A stretch of DNA of 64,000 nt from Zooshikella harenae (GTDB lineage: Bacteria > Pseudomonadota > Gammaproteobacteria > Pseudomonadales > Zooshikellaceae). Under the pieces are notes generated by a model. It saw only the letters and a program-made list of their open reading frames with translations, did no database searches and was not told the origin of the DNA. A program made the position numbers and the translations under genes. Each line of letters opens with the position of its first letter. The stretch's first letter is position 1. Location of the stretch: assembly GCF_018837975.1 (NCBI RefSeq), contig NZ_JAGSOY010000018.1, positions 1-64,000 on the forward strand, in the 5' to 3' direction. Positions 44,812-57,900 of this stretch are shown here, in pieces.

Positions 44812-45792
44812 ATGAACACTCAAACCATATTATTCTTGTTTCTTCTGGTACTGATCGTGAATGAGGTTCGTGCAGGGGAAAAAGATATTGTGGTTATTGA
44901 AAGTTACCATACCACTTATCGTTGGGATATGGACTGGTTATTGGCCCTTCGCTACAGCTTGCCTCATTATAACTTAGTGACCTTTCAAATGGATAGTAAA
45001 AGGCTGCCTGAGGAACAATTTTCCACTCGTGCTGATATTGCATGGGATATTATCAAGCGGGTAGATCCAGCACTCATCATTTTAGGCGATGATAATGCAC
45101 TAAGTTATCTTGCGGATCAAATAGGGGAAAGTAAATATAAAGCTGTTTATCTTGGTATCAATTCTAATCCAAGACAGACAGGATTATTTCAATACAAGAA
45201 TATTACTGGTGTATTAGAGCGGCCATTATATCGACGATCAATTATTGAAATGAAAAAGATCATTCCAGGCATGAAGCGCGTGCTTATCATGTTTGATGAT
45301 AGCCCAACGTCTAAATATGCCGCTAAAGATCTATTTCAAGGGGCTAAGCGTTTGGAATACAATGGTGTGGAAATACATCTTGTTTCAACAAATGATTTTG
45401 ATAGATGGCGTAAAATTTTATTAGCCGCAAAAGATCAAGGTTATGATGCCGTTTGGGTGGGCCTGTATTTTACTATTTTCGATAAGCAACAACATGTAGA
45501 TCACCGAGAAGTATTATCCTGGACCTCAAAAAACAGTCAGGTACCCTTGTTTGCCTTGTGGGACTTTGCTGTTGGTACAGGAAAAACGATTGGAGGTTAT
45601 GTGATGACAGGTAACTCACAAGGAATGGCTGCAGGTCAATTGGCACTGCGAGTACTGGCAGGTACATTACCTGAAGAAATATTGCCTGTTATCCCTGAGC
45701 ATGGGCAATTAATCTTTAGTCAGCAAGAATTGAAGCGATGGCAATTAACGTTACCTATGGAACTGCAATTATCTGCTAAGTTTCTTGAATAG
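44812..45792 (+). CDS. ABC_sub_bind-type periplasmic binding protein
   Basis: A 326-residue exported protein with a signal peptide (MNTQTILFLFLLVLIVNEVRA). The ATG at 44812 is preferred over one six codons earlier because it gives the cleaner signal sequence. The sequence matches the TrpX/ABC_sub_bind group: KDIVVIESYHTTYRWDMDWL, IKRVDPALIILGDDNALSYLA, GINSNP, ITGVLE, VLIMFDDSPTSKYAAKDL and GGYVMTGNSQGMAAGQLALRVLAG. Ligands of this group include aromatic amino acids and sugars. No permease genes adjoin it. Confidence 0.82.
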   Translation: MNTQTILFLFLLVLIVNEVRAGEKDIVVIESYHTTYRWDMDWLLALRYSLPHYNLVTFQMDSKRLPEEQFSTRADIAWDIIKRVDPALIILGDDNALSYLADQIGESKYKAVYLGINSNPRQTGLFQYKNITGVLERPLYRRSIIEMKKIIPGMKRVLIMFDDSPTSKYAAKDLFQGAKRLEYNGVEIHLVSTNDFDRWRKILLAAKDQGYDAVWVGLYFTIFDKQQHVDHREVLSWTSKNSQVPLFALWDFAVGTGKTIGGYVMTGNSQGMAAGQLALRVLAGTLPEEILPVIPEHGQLIFSQQELKRWQLTLPMELQLSAKFLE

Positions 45793-46647
45793 TGATTCAG
45801 GGTAATTATCAGGGCAACCGCATATAACTTTACCCCCACCTTTGTTCAACGTCTGCATAACGCCCTTTGAACACGCCATGAATCCTTCCCTGGAGGCTTG
45901 ATTGCCGCATCCTTGCAGTTCATGGCGTCGAACATATTGTTATTCCGTTCCTTAAACTTTAATTTTCATTCTGAATTAAGTGTCTTTGAGGTGATTCTCA
46001 TTTAATTTGTTAGTTATTTTGATTTAGGTAATATCATCTGTTTTGACGCTGTCCTTGATATTGTTTGGTGCGTCAGTGTTAGTACTTTATCGCGTAAAAT
46101 AATGTTTAGTTTCATTTTTTAAATGTGCTTTTAGGCTATAAATAAAAGTCGAGTGGTTGGCTAGTTGAAGTGGTTCTTGTTTTTAGATTGAGGGTTTTTG
46201 TCTATTTGTTTTGATTGAAGTATTAAAAATAAATATTAACTATGCAGTTGATTGAATTATTTGGTTAAATTAAACCAGATAAAAAATAGCTAGATATTAC
46301 AGGTTATAAGTATTTCGAAGAATAAGCGATATTTTGAGTTTGGAGTGAGTATAATCTGTTGTGATTTGGTTGATATAATAGCTGTTTTGGTTTCACGTTT
46401 TGTTTGTGCATGAAATATAAAAAGCTAAATAAAATCTGTTTAAATTGATACGGTGCACAAATTTTATTTGAAAGAATTACACCTGTTACGAAACATTTTT
46501 CTTAAAGGTAACGAAGGGCCATTTCTAAAAATGAGGGCCTTATGTCAAAAGTTTTTAAATTTATAAAAAGTGGGTCGTAACAGGAAATACTAAGCGTCAA
46601 AGGAATAGCTGACGAGCTGTGGTCTGGCTGTTGTATAGGTACATTTT
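45793..46647. other. Long AT-rich gap with a REP-like hairpin
   Basis: About 855 bases without a gene. The left third contains the REP-like hairpin listed next. The rest is strongly AT-rich; an imperfect hairpin around GGGCCATTTCTAAAAATGAGGGCC (46513-46540) may form. The promoter of the outer-membrane protein gene must be within it. Confidence 0.4.
45873..45928. repeat. REP-like hairpin
   Basis: ACGCCATGAA (45873-45882) pairs with TTCATGGCGT (45919-45928), a 10-base perfect stem around 36 bases containing TGGAGGCTTGATTGCCGC. The GC-rich loop contrasts sharply with the AT-rich surroundings. Similar GC-rich palindromes are spread through genomes of this group as REP elements, but only one copy is visible here. 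Confidence 0.45.
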
Positions 46648-47301
46648 ATGAAAAAAACACTTCTGGGTCTTTTAATAGCACCTTGTTTGATTGCGCCAGC
46701 AGTAAATGCTGATGATGTTTTCTCTTTGCCTAAACGAGAAGGGTTTTATGTTGGTGGTGGTTATGGCCTAGCTAAATATCAGGATGGTTGTGATGGCGTT
46801 GACTCAAGTATTTCATCCTCAATAACGGATTGTGATCGAAAAGACCAAGGTTACAAAGCATTTGCTGGCTATCGTTTTAATGACTTTTTTGCATTGCAAG
46901 GCGGTTATTATGATTTAGGGAAAGCCACTGCTGATGCAGAAAATGGTTATAAAGGTAGCTGGGAAACAGGTCATGGTTCGCGTGAAATTAAAGGTTACGC
47001 ATTGCAGTTAGTGACACTTTATCCAGCAGATGAATATCTTGATATAAAAGCAATGATCGGGGCTTTCCACTGGCAGTCTGATACTTCTGCAACAGGTTAT
47101 TCGGTAAATCATGCGGTATTTTCTTATGATAACAACGAGCGTGGTACCGATTTAATGTATGGCGTAGGGGTTAATATTCATTTAACGAATCAGCTTTCAC
47201 TTGGACTCGATTACGAACGTTTTAACAATATTGGTGATGACCGTTATGTTGAAGGTGATGATGTCGATTTTATCAGTGGTTCAGTCCAATATACGTTTTA
47301 A
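46648..47301 (+). CDS. Outer-membrane beta-barrel protein (OmpA/porin-like)
   Basis: A 217-residue exported barrel. A signal peptide ends near residue 21 (APAVNA-DD). The mature part begins GFYVGGGYGLAKYQDG and has alternating hydrophobic strands such as YKAFAGYRFNDFFALQGGYYDLG and LMYGVGVNIHLTNQLSLGLDYERF, ending in SVQYTF with the terminal Phe needed for outer-membrane insertion. Two Cys in DGCDGVD...ITDCDRKD lie in the first loop. There is no peptidoglycan-binding domain. It is followed by a strong bidirectional terminator. Confidence 0.85.
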   Translation: MKKTLLGLLIAPCLIAPAVNADDVFSLPKREGFYVGGGYGLAKYQDGCDGVDSSISSSITDCDRKDQGYKAFAGYRFNDFFALQGGYYDLGKATADAENGYKGSWETGHGSREIKGYALQLVTLYPADEYLDIKAMIGAFHWQSDTSATGYSVNHAVFSYDNNERGTDLMYGVGVNIHLTNQLSLGLDYERFNNIGDDRYVEGDDVDFISGSVQYTF

Positions 47302-47311
47302 TACAAAAGAT

Positions 47312-47353
47312 ATCCAATAAAAAAGGCACCTGATGGTGCCTTTTTTATTGGAT
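47312..47353. terminator. Strong bidirectional terminator
   Basis: A perfect 19-base stem (47312-47330 with 47335-47353) with a TGAT loop: core GGCACC-TGAT-GGTGCC flanked by A6/T6 and more pairs. It separates the converging outer-membrane protein and BatD genes. Confidence 0.93.
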
Positions 47354-47361
47354 GTAACCTT

Positions 47362-49139
47362 TTACTGGGGTTGTGGGTAAAGGGGGGGAAGTGCGTTGTC
47401 TTCCTGATGAGCGTGGTTTGATCGAAGTTGTTTTACTTGTTGTAACAACTGTTCATAAAGCTGCTTAGGTTCTTCAGTAAGGGTACTTTTACCATACCGA
47501 GATTGCTGTAATTGGCTAAATAATTGTTCTAGCTTTTTATCTTGCCATAACTGTAAGCAACTAACGAGCGTGGTAGCTTGTTGGGCATTTAAATGGTATT
47601 GGCTCCAAACAAGGAAGACCTGACAGAGCATTGGAAAGTCATGTTGCTGACAGGCTTCTTTTAATGAGTTAAATGCGGATGATTCAGATTCTGTAGCTTG
47701 TTTAACCGATAAGTTATTTTCTGAACCTGATGTAGATTTGGATTTAAACCACCAAAGTAGTAGTGTACAGACCCATAAAGTGGCAAATAATAGCGTTAAC
47801 CACATCCACCCTGTTGCTTGCGGTGCGTTAATAGGTGAGCCAGTCGAATTATCTGTTGACTGTGAATTTTGTGGGATATTGGCACGACTTTCTTGGTCAG
47901 GGGTTGTAGTAACAGGACTTGTATTCTTAGGCTGCTTAGTTGATTGTTGACTGCCAGGGGCTGCTATAACCTGTAATGTTCTTGCAGGTAGTTTTGCAGT
48001 TCGAATACGTTGCTGAGCAGTATCAAACCAAGTGTATTTAATAGCCGGGAGATTGTATGTGCCTGGCTTGGTAGGCACTATGGCAACGGATTCTTGCCGG
48101 CGTCCAACAATACCATTGGCTGTTGCATGATCTTCTGTTTTCGTTTGATCTGGATACGTTTTTAATCCAGGTATATCTAATGTGGGCAGGGGAGGAAGTT
48201 GTGCAGAACTCATCCCATCAGCCGTAACAGTGATAGTTCGGGTTATAGAGTCACCTACCTGCAGTTGTTCACGTTCCCCACTCCATTTTTCTTTTAGAGT
48301 GATATCTGATGCTGGCAACCAGGGCTGTTTTTTAGGGTAGTCTTTTGGTGTGGGAAGCACTGATAAATTGATTGGGGCAGAATTAACCTGTACCGGTTTA
48401 CCCAGTGTGCTATTAAAAAAACGATCAAAAGGCTGCTGACGGAAAACTTTTGTAGCCGTAAAGGTTTGTTGTGGAATAGTAATTTCACCACTTTTTTGAG
48501 GAAAAATAGCGTATTGAACCTCTATAACCCTAAATCGCTTGCCATTAATAATGCGTTCAAAGCTACGGGGATCACCCACTTGTTTAACAATGGCCTCTGG
48601 AATATCTAGCTCAGTAATTTGACTGCCACTGTAAAATGGTACTGAGTGAAAGATTTGTACTGTAAGTAAAGCCTGGCCTTGGACAAAGATCTCTTCTTTA
48701 TCCAAATGTGACTCCATAAAAACATCAACGTTACCATTTTTAATGTTTTTGTTGCTTTTTTTGACATCAAGGGTAATAGGTTGGCTACGCTCTCCATCTA
48801 ATTCAATAGGGGGGATAACCACATAACCGCGGCGTTTGGGTTTAAGGGTAACGATCCAATTTGTCCAGGCTTGGCTTTTACCGTTAACAGACTGGTATTG
48901 GCTGCGCTGTTGGGTGGATAGGACACTAAAGTGTTCTTTAAGTGGCGTTAAATCAGGCTCATTGAAAAACTGTTGCTTATCACTGCGTAGTGTTAATTCG
49001 ACAGTATCATTCTCGGAGATTGTGGTGCGATCGACGGATGCGGTCAGCGATGCATAAGAAGGTAATGCCAAGCCACCGACACAGCAAAGCAAAAGGTTTA
49101 AGCGAAGGTATAACCAAAACACGTAACGGAAGTCATGTT

Positions 49140-49146
<7 letters not shown>
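47362..49146 (-). CDS. batD: BatD-family protein
   Basis: A 594-residue exported membrane protein. Signal peptide, then a series of Ig-like modules starting SLTASVDRTTISENDTVELTLRSD, which is the BatD hallmark, with VQIFHSVPFYSGSQITELDIPEAIVKQVGDPRSFERIINGKRFRVIEVQYAIFPQKSGEITIP further on. A membrane helix near residue 440 (WMWLTLLFATLWVCTLLLWW) precedes a cytoplasmic tail. It is the last gene of the leftward moxR-bat operon and overlaps batB by seven bases. Role in the BatABD complex is thought to be envelope stress, but is not proven. Confidence 0.85.
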
Positions 49147-51103
<1,957 letters not shown>

Positions 51104-51104
<1 letters not shown>

Positions 51105-52129
51105 CAATACTTCCTCATTGGCCACCATTGTTTTGACTGGACAAGAATGAGGCCAGCCCATATCAAACTAATCAATAATGCAAAGCCTAGTGGCCAGTAG
51201 TGCAGTACTTTAACAGGGCGAAATAATTGCGCCTCTTGCTCAACGGGTTCTAGTTGATCAAGTTGTTGATAAATATCTTCAAGTTGTTCGGTGTTTTTGG
51301 CGCGAAAGTAGCGGCCACCTGTGATTTTAGCAATGTCTTTCAGGGTTTCTTCTTCCAAGTCTTGAGAGGGATTAATACGTCTTGCACCAAAAGGGGAGCC
51401 TAAAATACCAGGCCGAATCATTTCCTCAGCACCTACACCAATGGTATAGACTTTGATCTTTTCCTTGATAGCAAGCTGTGCAGCTTGCTGTGGTGTTACC
51501 TGACCTGCTGTATTTTTTCCATCTGTGAGTAGAATCAGTACTCTGCTTTTTGCCGGACGTTTTCTTAATTGTTTAATGGCTAAGCCAATAGCATCACCTA
51601 TTGCTGTATTGCTTCCAGCCATACCAATAAATGACTCCTCTAATAAAATACGTAAGGTGTCTTGGTCAAAGGTGAGCGGTGCCTGTAGGTAAGCTTGGCT
51701 TCCAAATAGGATGAGTCCTAAACGGTCCCCTTTGCGGCGTGTCAAAAAGTCATCCAGTACAGACTTAACGACAGTCAATCGATCAACATGTTGTCCATTA
51801 AGTGTTAAATCTCTTCTTTCCATACTTCGAGATAAATCGACGGCAAGCATGAGATCACGTGCATTACTGGATAAAGGTATAGGATCGCCAACCCAACGAG
51901 GCCGACTGGCAGCCAGCAGTAAGGCAATCCAAATCAGTATTAAAAAAAACAACGACCAACGTCTTTTTAAGGCTGTCGATGAAGATGAGCTGTCCGTCAG
52001 CTCTGTAATTGTTTGGTAAAAGGGCACATGCAATGCTGACTCCTCTCGTGGCGCTGGTCGGAGCAGCAGATAACAAAGCCAGGGCAAGGGTAATAAAATT
52101 AGTATCCAGGGCCAGTGTAGTTCAACCAT
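51104..52129 (-). CDS. batA: BatA-family vWA-domain protein
   Basis: A 341-residue inner-membrane protein. An N-terminal membrane helix is followed by a BatA N-terminal segment, a second helix and a von Willebrand A domain with the metal site DLSRS (LMLAVDLSRSMERRD), LILFGSQAYLQAPLTFD and LLTDGKNTAG. A C-terminal helix (FALLISLIWAGLILV) anchors the end. It overlaps the DUF4381 gene by 31 bases and batB by one base, so translation is coupled. vWA domains here probably bind partner proteins through a metal. Confidence 0.9.
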
Positions 52130-52614
52130 GATGCTTTTTTGGTCCAGTTAATTAATAGCGCGTGTAGCAGTTCAGTATTACAGTGCGGGTTTGGTTGGTA
52201 GCTCATTGCACCAAGGGTTTGACCAACACCTTCAGTAAAGGCATTTGACTGACTTGCCTGATCAAGGGCTTGTAGCCACTGTTGGCCACAAAGCGAGGCT
52301 ATATTTGCACGAGGCTGTGTTTGTAAAAGGGTTCGCTTTAAATACTGGTTTGCGTGATGTAAGTAGGTGCTTGTTTGTTGATGTTGTTGATAGTGTTGCC
52401 AGATTTGGTTGAGTTCCGTCAGGAGGTGCCGTTGGTATTGGTAACGGCGCCAAAAACGAAGCAGGCACCAAACACAGAAAGCAACAACACCTATGATGAG
52501 CATTGCTAATACCCACCATCCTGGTGATAGCGGCCACCAGCTTATAGGGGGTGGTTCGTGTAAAGGTTTTAAGTCTGAAAGGGCCTGCGCTAGTTGGGGA
52601 TTTAAAGCACTCAT
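52099..52614 (-). CDS. DUF4381-family membrane protein
   Basis: A 171-residue protein with one membrane helix near residue 35 (WWVLAMLIIGVVAFCVWCLLRF) followed by a helical cytoplasmic part (LTELNQIWQHYQQH...ANQYLKRTLLQTQPRANIASLCGQQWLQALD). The PISWWPLSPGWW start is typical of DUF4381. It lies between the DUF58 and batA genes and overlaps both. No activity is known; the family is always found with MoxR and Bat proteins. Confidence 0.85.
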   Translation of the reverse strand: MSALNPQLAQALSDLKPLHEPPPISWWPLSPGWWVLAMLIIGVVAFCVWCLLRFWRRYQYQRHLLTELNQIWQHYQQHQQTSTYLHHANQYLKRTLLQTQPRANIASLCGQQWLQALDQASQSNAFTEGVGQTLGAMSYQPNPHCNTELLHALLINWTKKASWLNYTGPGY

Positions 52615-53543
52615 ACTACACGCTTGCTCCAGGGTGAATGAAAGACCTGTTTTAGCTGGTCAACAGCTGAGTGTTGTGTTGTCAGGGGGTGAAATGTCAT
52701 CCGATAGCGACGGCAGAAAGTCATCAGGGTTTGCTGGTGCTGTTGTGCTTGCTCAGCAAAGCGTTGACGCAACTGTTTTTGTTGAGAGTTTAATGAACAG
52801 CGGTGCTGGCCATCCGTAAAGGTATAGTTACCTGGAGGTGGTAACTGGCTTTCCAGCGGGTCCTGAATATGAAACATGAGCACATCATTATGGCTGGCAA
52901 GTCGAGATAAATATTGACGAGCTCGTTCGGAAAACTGCAGAAAATCGCTAAAAATCGCGACAGTGGAGCCTGGTTTTATTAAACGACAGGTATGTCCAAG
53001 CACATCAGCAAAGTAGGTTGAAGGTTCTGTAGGCTGAGCGGTCATACTCAAGGCATGATTATAAGCATGTATGTTATGTAGCAACTGCAGTACAGCTTTC
53101 TTTTGGCGTCGGGGTTTAATTTCCTGATGGCCTTTCTCTGAAAAGACAATACCACCAACACGGTCACTATTTGCCAAGGCTGCCCAGGCTATGGCAGAAC
53201 CTGCCTCCGCAGCGATGACTGATTTAAAGTCACCCTGACTACCAAAAAACAGCGACTGACTTTGATCGACCAAAATAAATACCGGGCGCTCTCGTTCTTC
53301 TTGAAAAACTTTGGTATGAGGCTCCTGGCTTCGAGCTGTTACGCGCCAGTCGATAGTGCGAACATCATCACCAGGCTGGTAGACACGCACTTCGGCAAAC
53401 TCGATACCTCGTCCTTTGCGACTGGAGCGGTATTGGCCGCTAAGTGCACTTTTGGCTATTCGCGGCCTAAACAGGCTCAATTCTTTACTATGTAGTCGTA
53501 GTTGTATTAGATCATCTAATGAAGAGTAGGCTCGATAAGTCAT
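52611..53543 (-). CDS. DUF58-family protein
   Basis: A 310-residue cytoplasmic protein with a vWA-like fold. The diagnostic VRTIDWRVTARSQEPHTKVFQEERERPVFILVDQSQS segment is complete, with GRGIEFAEVRVYQPGDD before it. It is expected to work with the MoxR ATPase encoded just upstream. Two bases separate the genes, and its end overlaps the DUF4381 start by four. Function not established for the family. Confidence 0.9.
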   Translation of the reverse strand: MTYRAYSSLDDLIQLRLHSKELSLFRPRIAKSALSGQYRSSRKGRGIEFAEVRVYQPGDDVRTIDWRVTARSQEPHTKVFQEERERPVFILVDQSQSLFFGSQGDFKSVIAAEAGSAIAWAALANSDRVGGIVFSEKGHQEIKPRRQKKAVLQLLHNIHAYNHALSMTAQPTEPSTYFADVLGHTCRLIKPGSTVAIFSDFLQFSERARQYLSRLASHNDVLMFHIQDPLESQLPPPGNYTFTDGQHRCSLNSQQKQLRQRFAEQAQQHQQTLMTFCRRYRMTFHPLTTQHSAVDQLKQVFHSPWSKRVV

Positions 53544-53544
53544 A

Positions 53545-54507
53545 TTAAGCTATTGGCACCACAGAAATGAGCTTGTCTATTACTTGCTGCGGACTGATAC
53601 CTTCAGCTTCTGCTTCAAAAGACAGCAGGAGGCGATGTCGTAACACATCATGAACAACGGCTTGCACATCATCAGGGCTCACAAAATCTTTATCATTTAA
53701 CCAGGCGTAGGTTCTGGCACAGCGATCAAGAGCAATAGTGCCACGAGGGCTGGCGCCATATTCAATCCAATTAGCAGCTTGTTTATCGTATTCGGCAGGG
53801 TGCCGACTGGCTTGAATAAGTTGGACAATATATTCCATAACACTATCCGCCATGTGTAAATCAAGAATTTCTTGGCGGACAGCAAAAATAGAGGCTTGTG
53901 ATACTGGCTCAGAGAGCGGTGTGGGGGAGTGGCTTTTAGCTTCTCCTCGTGCCAGTTGTAAAATTTGACGTTCAGCCGCAGCATCTGGGTAGTCAATTAA
54001 TACATGTAATAAAAAGCGATCGAGCTGTGCTTCTGGTAAAGGGTAAGTACCTTCCTGTTCGATAGGGTTTTGGGTTGCCATCACTAAGAACAATTCTGGC
54101 AGTAAATAGGTTTGTTTGCCTACACTCACCTGGCGTTCAGCCATCGCTTCCAGCAGGGCCGATTGAACTTTAGCGGGTGCACGGTTGATTTCATCTGCAA
54201 GCACTAAATTATGAAATATAGGGCCTTGTTGAAATTGGAAAGTACCATTTTCAGGACGATAGATATCAGTACCTGTTACATCCGCAGGCAGTAAATCGGG
54301 GGTAAATTGAATACGGTGAAAATTAGCTTCAAGCCCAGTAGCAAGCATTTTGATCGCTTTGGTTTTGGCTAAACCTGGAGCCCCTTCCACAAGTAAGTGA
54401 CCATCAGCCAATAAAGCCATAAGCAGGCGTTCAATGAGATGCTGTTGTCCAATAATGACGGTAGCTAAATAGTCACGTAAAGCATTTATAGCGGCTCGAT
54501 GACTCAT
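53545..54507 (-). CDS. MoxR-family AAA+ ATPase
   Basis: A 320-residue ATPase. Walker A is VEGAPGLAKT, Walker B LVLADEINRAP, sensor 1 MATQNPIEQEGTYPLPEAQLDRF, and sensor 2 region in GASPRGTIALDRCARTYAWL. The ATG at 54507 has AAAGG upstream and is preferred to a TTG 14 codons earlier. It heads the leftward operon with DUF58, DUF4381, batA, batB and batD. MoxR proteins act as chaperones that help assemble or load metal into partner complexes. Confidence 0.93.
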   Translation of the reverse strand: MSHRAAINALRDYLATVIIGQQHLIERLLMALLADGHLLVEGAPGLAKTKAIKMLATGLEANFHRIQFTPDLLPADVTGTDIYRPENGTFQFQQGPIFHNLVLADEINRAPAKVQSALLEAMAERQVSVGKQTYLLPELFLVMATQNPIEQEGTYPLPEAQLDRFLLHVLIDYPDAAAERQILQLARGEAKSHSPTPLSEPVSQASIFAVRQEILDLHMADSVMEYIVQLIQASRHPAEYDKQAANWIEYGASPRGTIALDRCARTYAWLNDKDFVSPDDVQAVVHDVLRHRLLLSFEAEAEGISPQQVIDKLISVVPIA

Positions 54508-54907
54508 ACACCTTTCTCTTTGTAATGCTAATACGACACATTGTGTCAACCTGGGTGTCGTGTAATGAATTATGTTTTAGCGTTTAATCCTTCTAGCTAT
54601 GGGGGTTATGCTATGGTTTTTCAATAGGATCAAACTTTGGTTTCTTTCCTTAGGGTTGCTTTATAGCAGGTTGTGTTCGGAAAATACGACTTAAGTGGCT
54701 TTTGAAAGTTCCCCTATAATTCCAAGACTAACTAGAAAAAGCTGCTGGCTGGGGTGACTGTGCCAACTAAAGACTGAAAAAATGAGATAACACAACGCGC
54801 TAATATATGTTTGTTTGAAGTTGGGCTTCTCTCGTTATCCCTTGCTCACCAGTTATTAATCCCTGAGCTACCTTGTGTAGTGTTTAGCTTCTCTTGGAGT
54901 GAGTGGT
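54508..54907. other. Divergent control region between moxR and the glutamate dehydrogenase
   Basis: About 400 bases with no gene. It must contain both divergent promoters. The TTG at 54549 extends the moxR frame a little but lacks a ribosome site. I see no clear operator or terminator. Confidence 0.4.
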
Positions 54908-57900
54908 ATGGGCTATATTGCTGCGGATAACAAAGCTGACTTTTTGGCTAAATTAGTCGTTGAATTGGAGCATCATGTACCTAAGGAACAATATGAACCG
55001 CTTAGGGCATTTACACAGCAGTTTTTTTCAGTAACTGCTTTTGAAGACCTCGCTCGTTTACATAAAAGTGATGTTGTGGGGAGTACATTATCACTTTGGC
55101 GATACATCCAATATCATGATCCCTCACAGCCAAAGATAACAGTTATAAATCCTGAGTATGAACATCAAGGGTGGCACTCTACGCACACGATTATTCAAAT
55201 ACTGCATCAGGACTTACCCTTTATTGTTGACTCGGTACGGATGACGCTCAATCAGCGTGGGTCAACGATTCATTATTTACAAAATAGTGTCTTTAATCAC
55301 CTACGCGATCCCGCGCATCATTTGATGTTATCTGGCAAAAATGCAACAGATGCTGTTAAACATAAAGAAGCTGTGCTTTACCTTGAAATTGATCGACTGG
55401 ATAGTCAGCGCGAGCTAGCAGTATTGCAAGAAGAAATAACAGCCATTTTATCGGATGTTCGTTTGGTTGTGACAGATCATAAAGCAATTACTAAACGCGT
55501 AGCGGTGCTGGTTGAGCAAATAACTCAGCGTCCTGTAGGGAAGCTTGATGATATTCAAGAGATTAAAGCTTTTTTGCAATGGTTAATTAAGGATAACTTT
55601 ACGTTCTTAGGCTATGAGGAACTCACGGTTGAGCAAAAAGGACAACGAAAAAACCTTAAACCTGTAAAAGGTTCTACTTACGGTTTGCTAAAATCTGGAA
55701 GGTTATCATCTCAAGTTGATTGTGACTTTTATAGTAACAAAGCAATTGTCTGCTTCTCAAAGGCAGGGGAGCGCTCAACGGTTCATCGGCCTGCGTATCC
55801 AGACTACATTTCCATTAAACAATTAAATGAACAGGATGAAGTGGTTGGAGAAGCGAGAATTCTTGGTCTTTATACCTCGCCGGTTTATCATCAAAGCCCA
55901 CATCACATTCCGTTGTTACGTCAAAAAGTAAAGCAAGTCATCGCGAGATCACATATTCATCCCAAGTCGCATCATGGTAAAGAACTGAACCAAGTATTGC
56001 AGGTATTGCCGCGAGAAGAGCTTTTTCAAATGTCATTTGATGAGCTATACCAAACGGCACTGGGGATTTTACAAATTCAGGAACGTCGTCAAATCAGACT
56101 GTTTATTCGTCAGGATAAAAATCAACTGTTTTATTCATGCTTGGTCTATATTCCTCGTGATGTGTACAACACACGTTTGCGAATAAAAATGCAACAAATT
56201 TTGGAAGATCGGCTCAATGTGCAGGATGCAGAGTTTACTACCTATTTTTCTGAGTCAGTGTTAGCGCGCGTACACTTTATTTTAAGAGTGAACCCAGACC
56301 ATGAGCATAATTATAATTTGCAAACATTGACGAATGAAATAATACAAGTTGCGTATTCCTGGGAGGATGAGTTTCGGGATACTTTACTTGAGGCAAAAGG
56401 GGAGGTGTTAGGTAACCATCTTATTGTGCAATATGCTGATGGTTTTCCTGCGGGCTATCGTGAAGTATTTTCACCTCGAACGGCAGTCGTTGATGTCGGA
56501 CACCTTGAGTCATTAAGTGCTGATGATCCACTTGAGATTAGTTTTTATCAGTCCATTGATGATGTGGAAACCACATTGCACTTTAAGGTTTACCATTATA
56601 ATAAACCTTTGCCACTGTCTGATTTAATACCCATTATTGAAAATTTAGGCTTAAGGGTGGTGAGTGAACATCCTTATAAAATTCGTAAAAATTCAGGGGA
56701 GGTTTTTTGGACCCATGATTTTACCTTGGAATATGCGCTTGAACCATCAGGTAATGGTCAACAGAGCATAAATGTACAGCAGGTAAATCGCATTTTTCAG
56801 GAAGCTTTTCGAGAAATTTGGTTTGGACGTGCGGAAAATGATGGTTTTAATCGGTTGATACTGGGGGCACAGTTAGATTGGCGTCAGGTGGCCATGCTAC
56901 GAGGTTATGCGCGCTATTTAAAACAGATTCTGTTTAGTTTGAGTCAGCCTTATATTGAGTCGACATTAATTCAAAACATTGTCATTACTAAGTTATTGGT
57001 TGAACTTTTTAATATTCGTTTTAATCCAGAATTTAAGGGTACATTAGCACACCGGCAACAACAGCAGCAGGATATTGAATACCAAATTTATGCTGCACTG
57101 GATGAGGTTAATGTCTTAAATCAGGATCGCACTTTACGTCGATATGTTGAAGTCATCAGTGCCACATTACGTACAAACTTTTTTCAGTCTCAGGGCGCAA
57201 ATGAATCGAATAATAGTGAACAGCCTAAGACTTATATTTCCTTTAAATTTGATCCTACGCATATCCCTGAAATGCCATTACCTCATCCTAAATACGAAAT
57301 ATTTGTTTATTCGCCGCGGGTTGAAGGTGTTCACCTTCGTGGCGGAAAAGTGGCTCGTGGAGGGTTACGTTGGTCTGACCGATTAGAAGATTATCGGACT
57401 GAAGTATTGGGGTTGGTGAAAGCACAACAAGTCAAAAATGCAGTGATTGTTCCTGTGGGTGCGAAAGGTGGCTTTGTGCCTAAACGGTTACCCACAGGTG
57501 ACCGCGAAGCAATTATGGCAGAGGGGATTGCCTGCTATCAGCTATTTATTCGTGGGTTATTGGATTTAACTGATAATTTAGTGGCTAACGAATTAAGTAA
57601 ACCACCTCAGGTGGTGTGTTATGACGATGAGGATTCATACTTAGTGGTGGCGGCGGATAAAGGAACAGCCACTTTTTCTGATATTGCCAATGCCATTGCT
57701 AATGAATATCAGTTTTGGCTGGGGGATGCATTTGCTTCGGGTGGTAGTGTTGGTTATGACCATAAAAAAATGGGCATTACTGCGCGAGGCGCATGGGTAT
57801 CCGTACAGCGTCATTTCCGAGAACAAGGCATTGATGTTCAACGTGAGACAGTTTCCGTGCTTGGCATTGGTGATATGGCTGGTGATGTATTTGGTAATGG

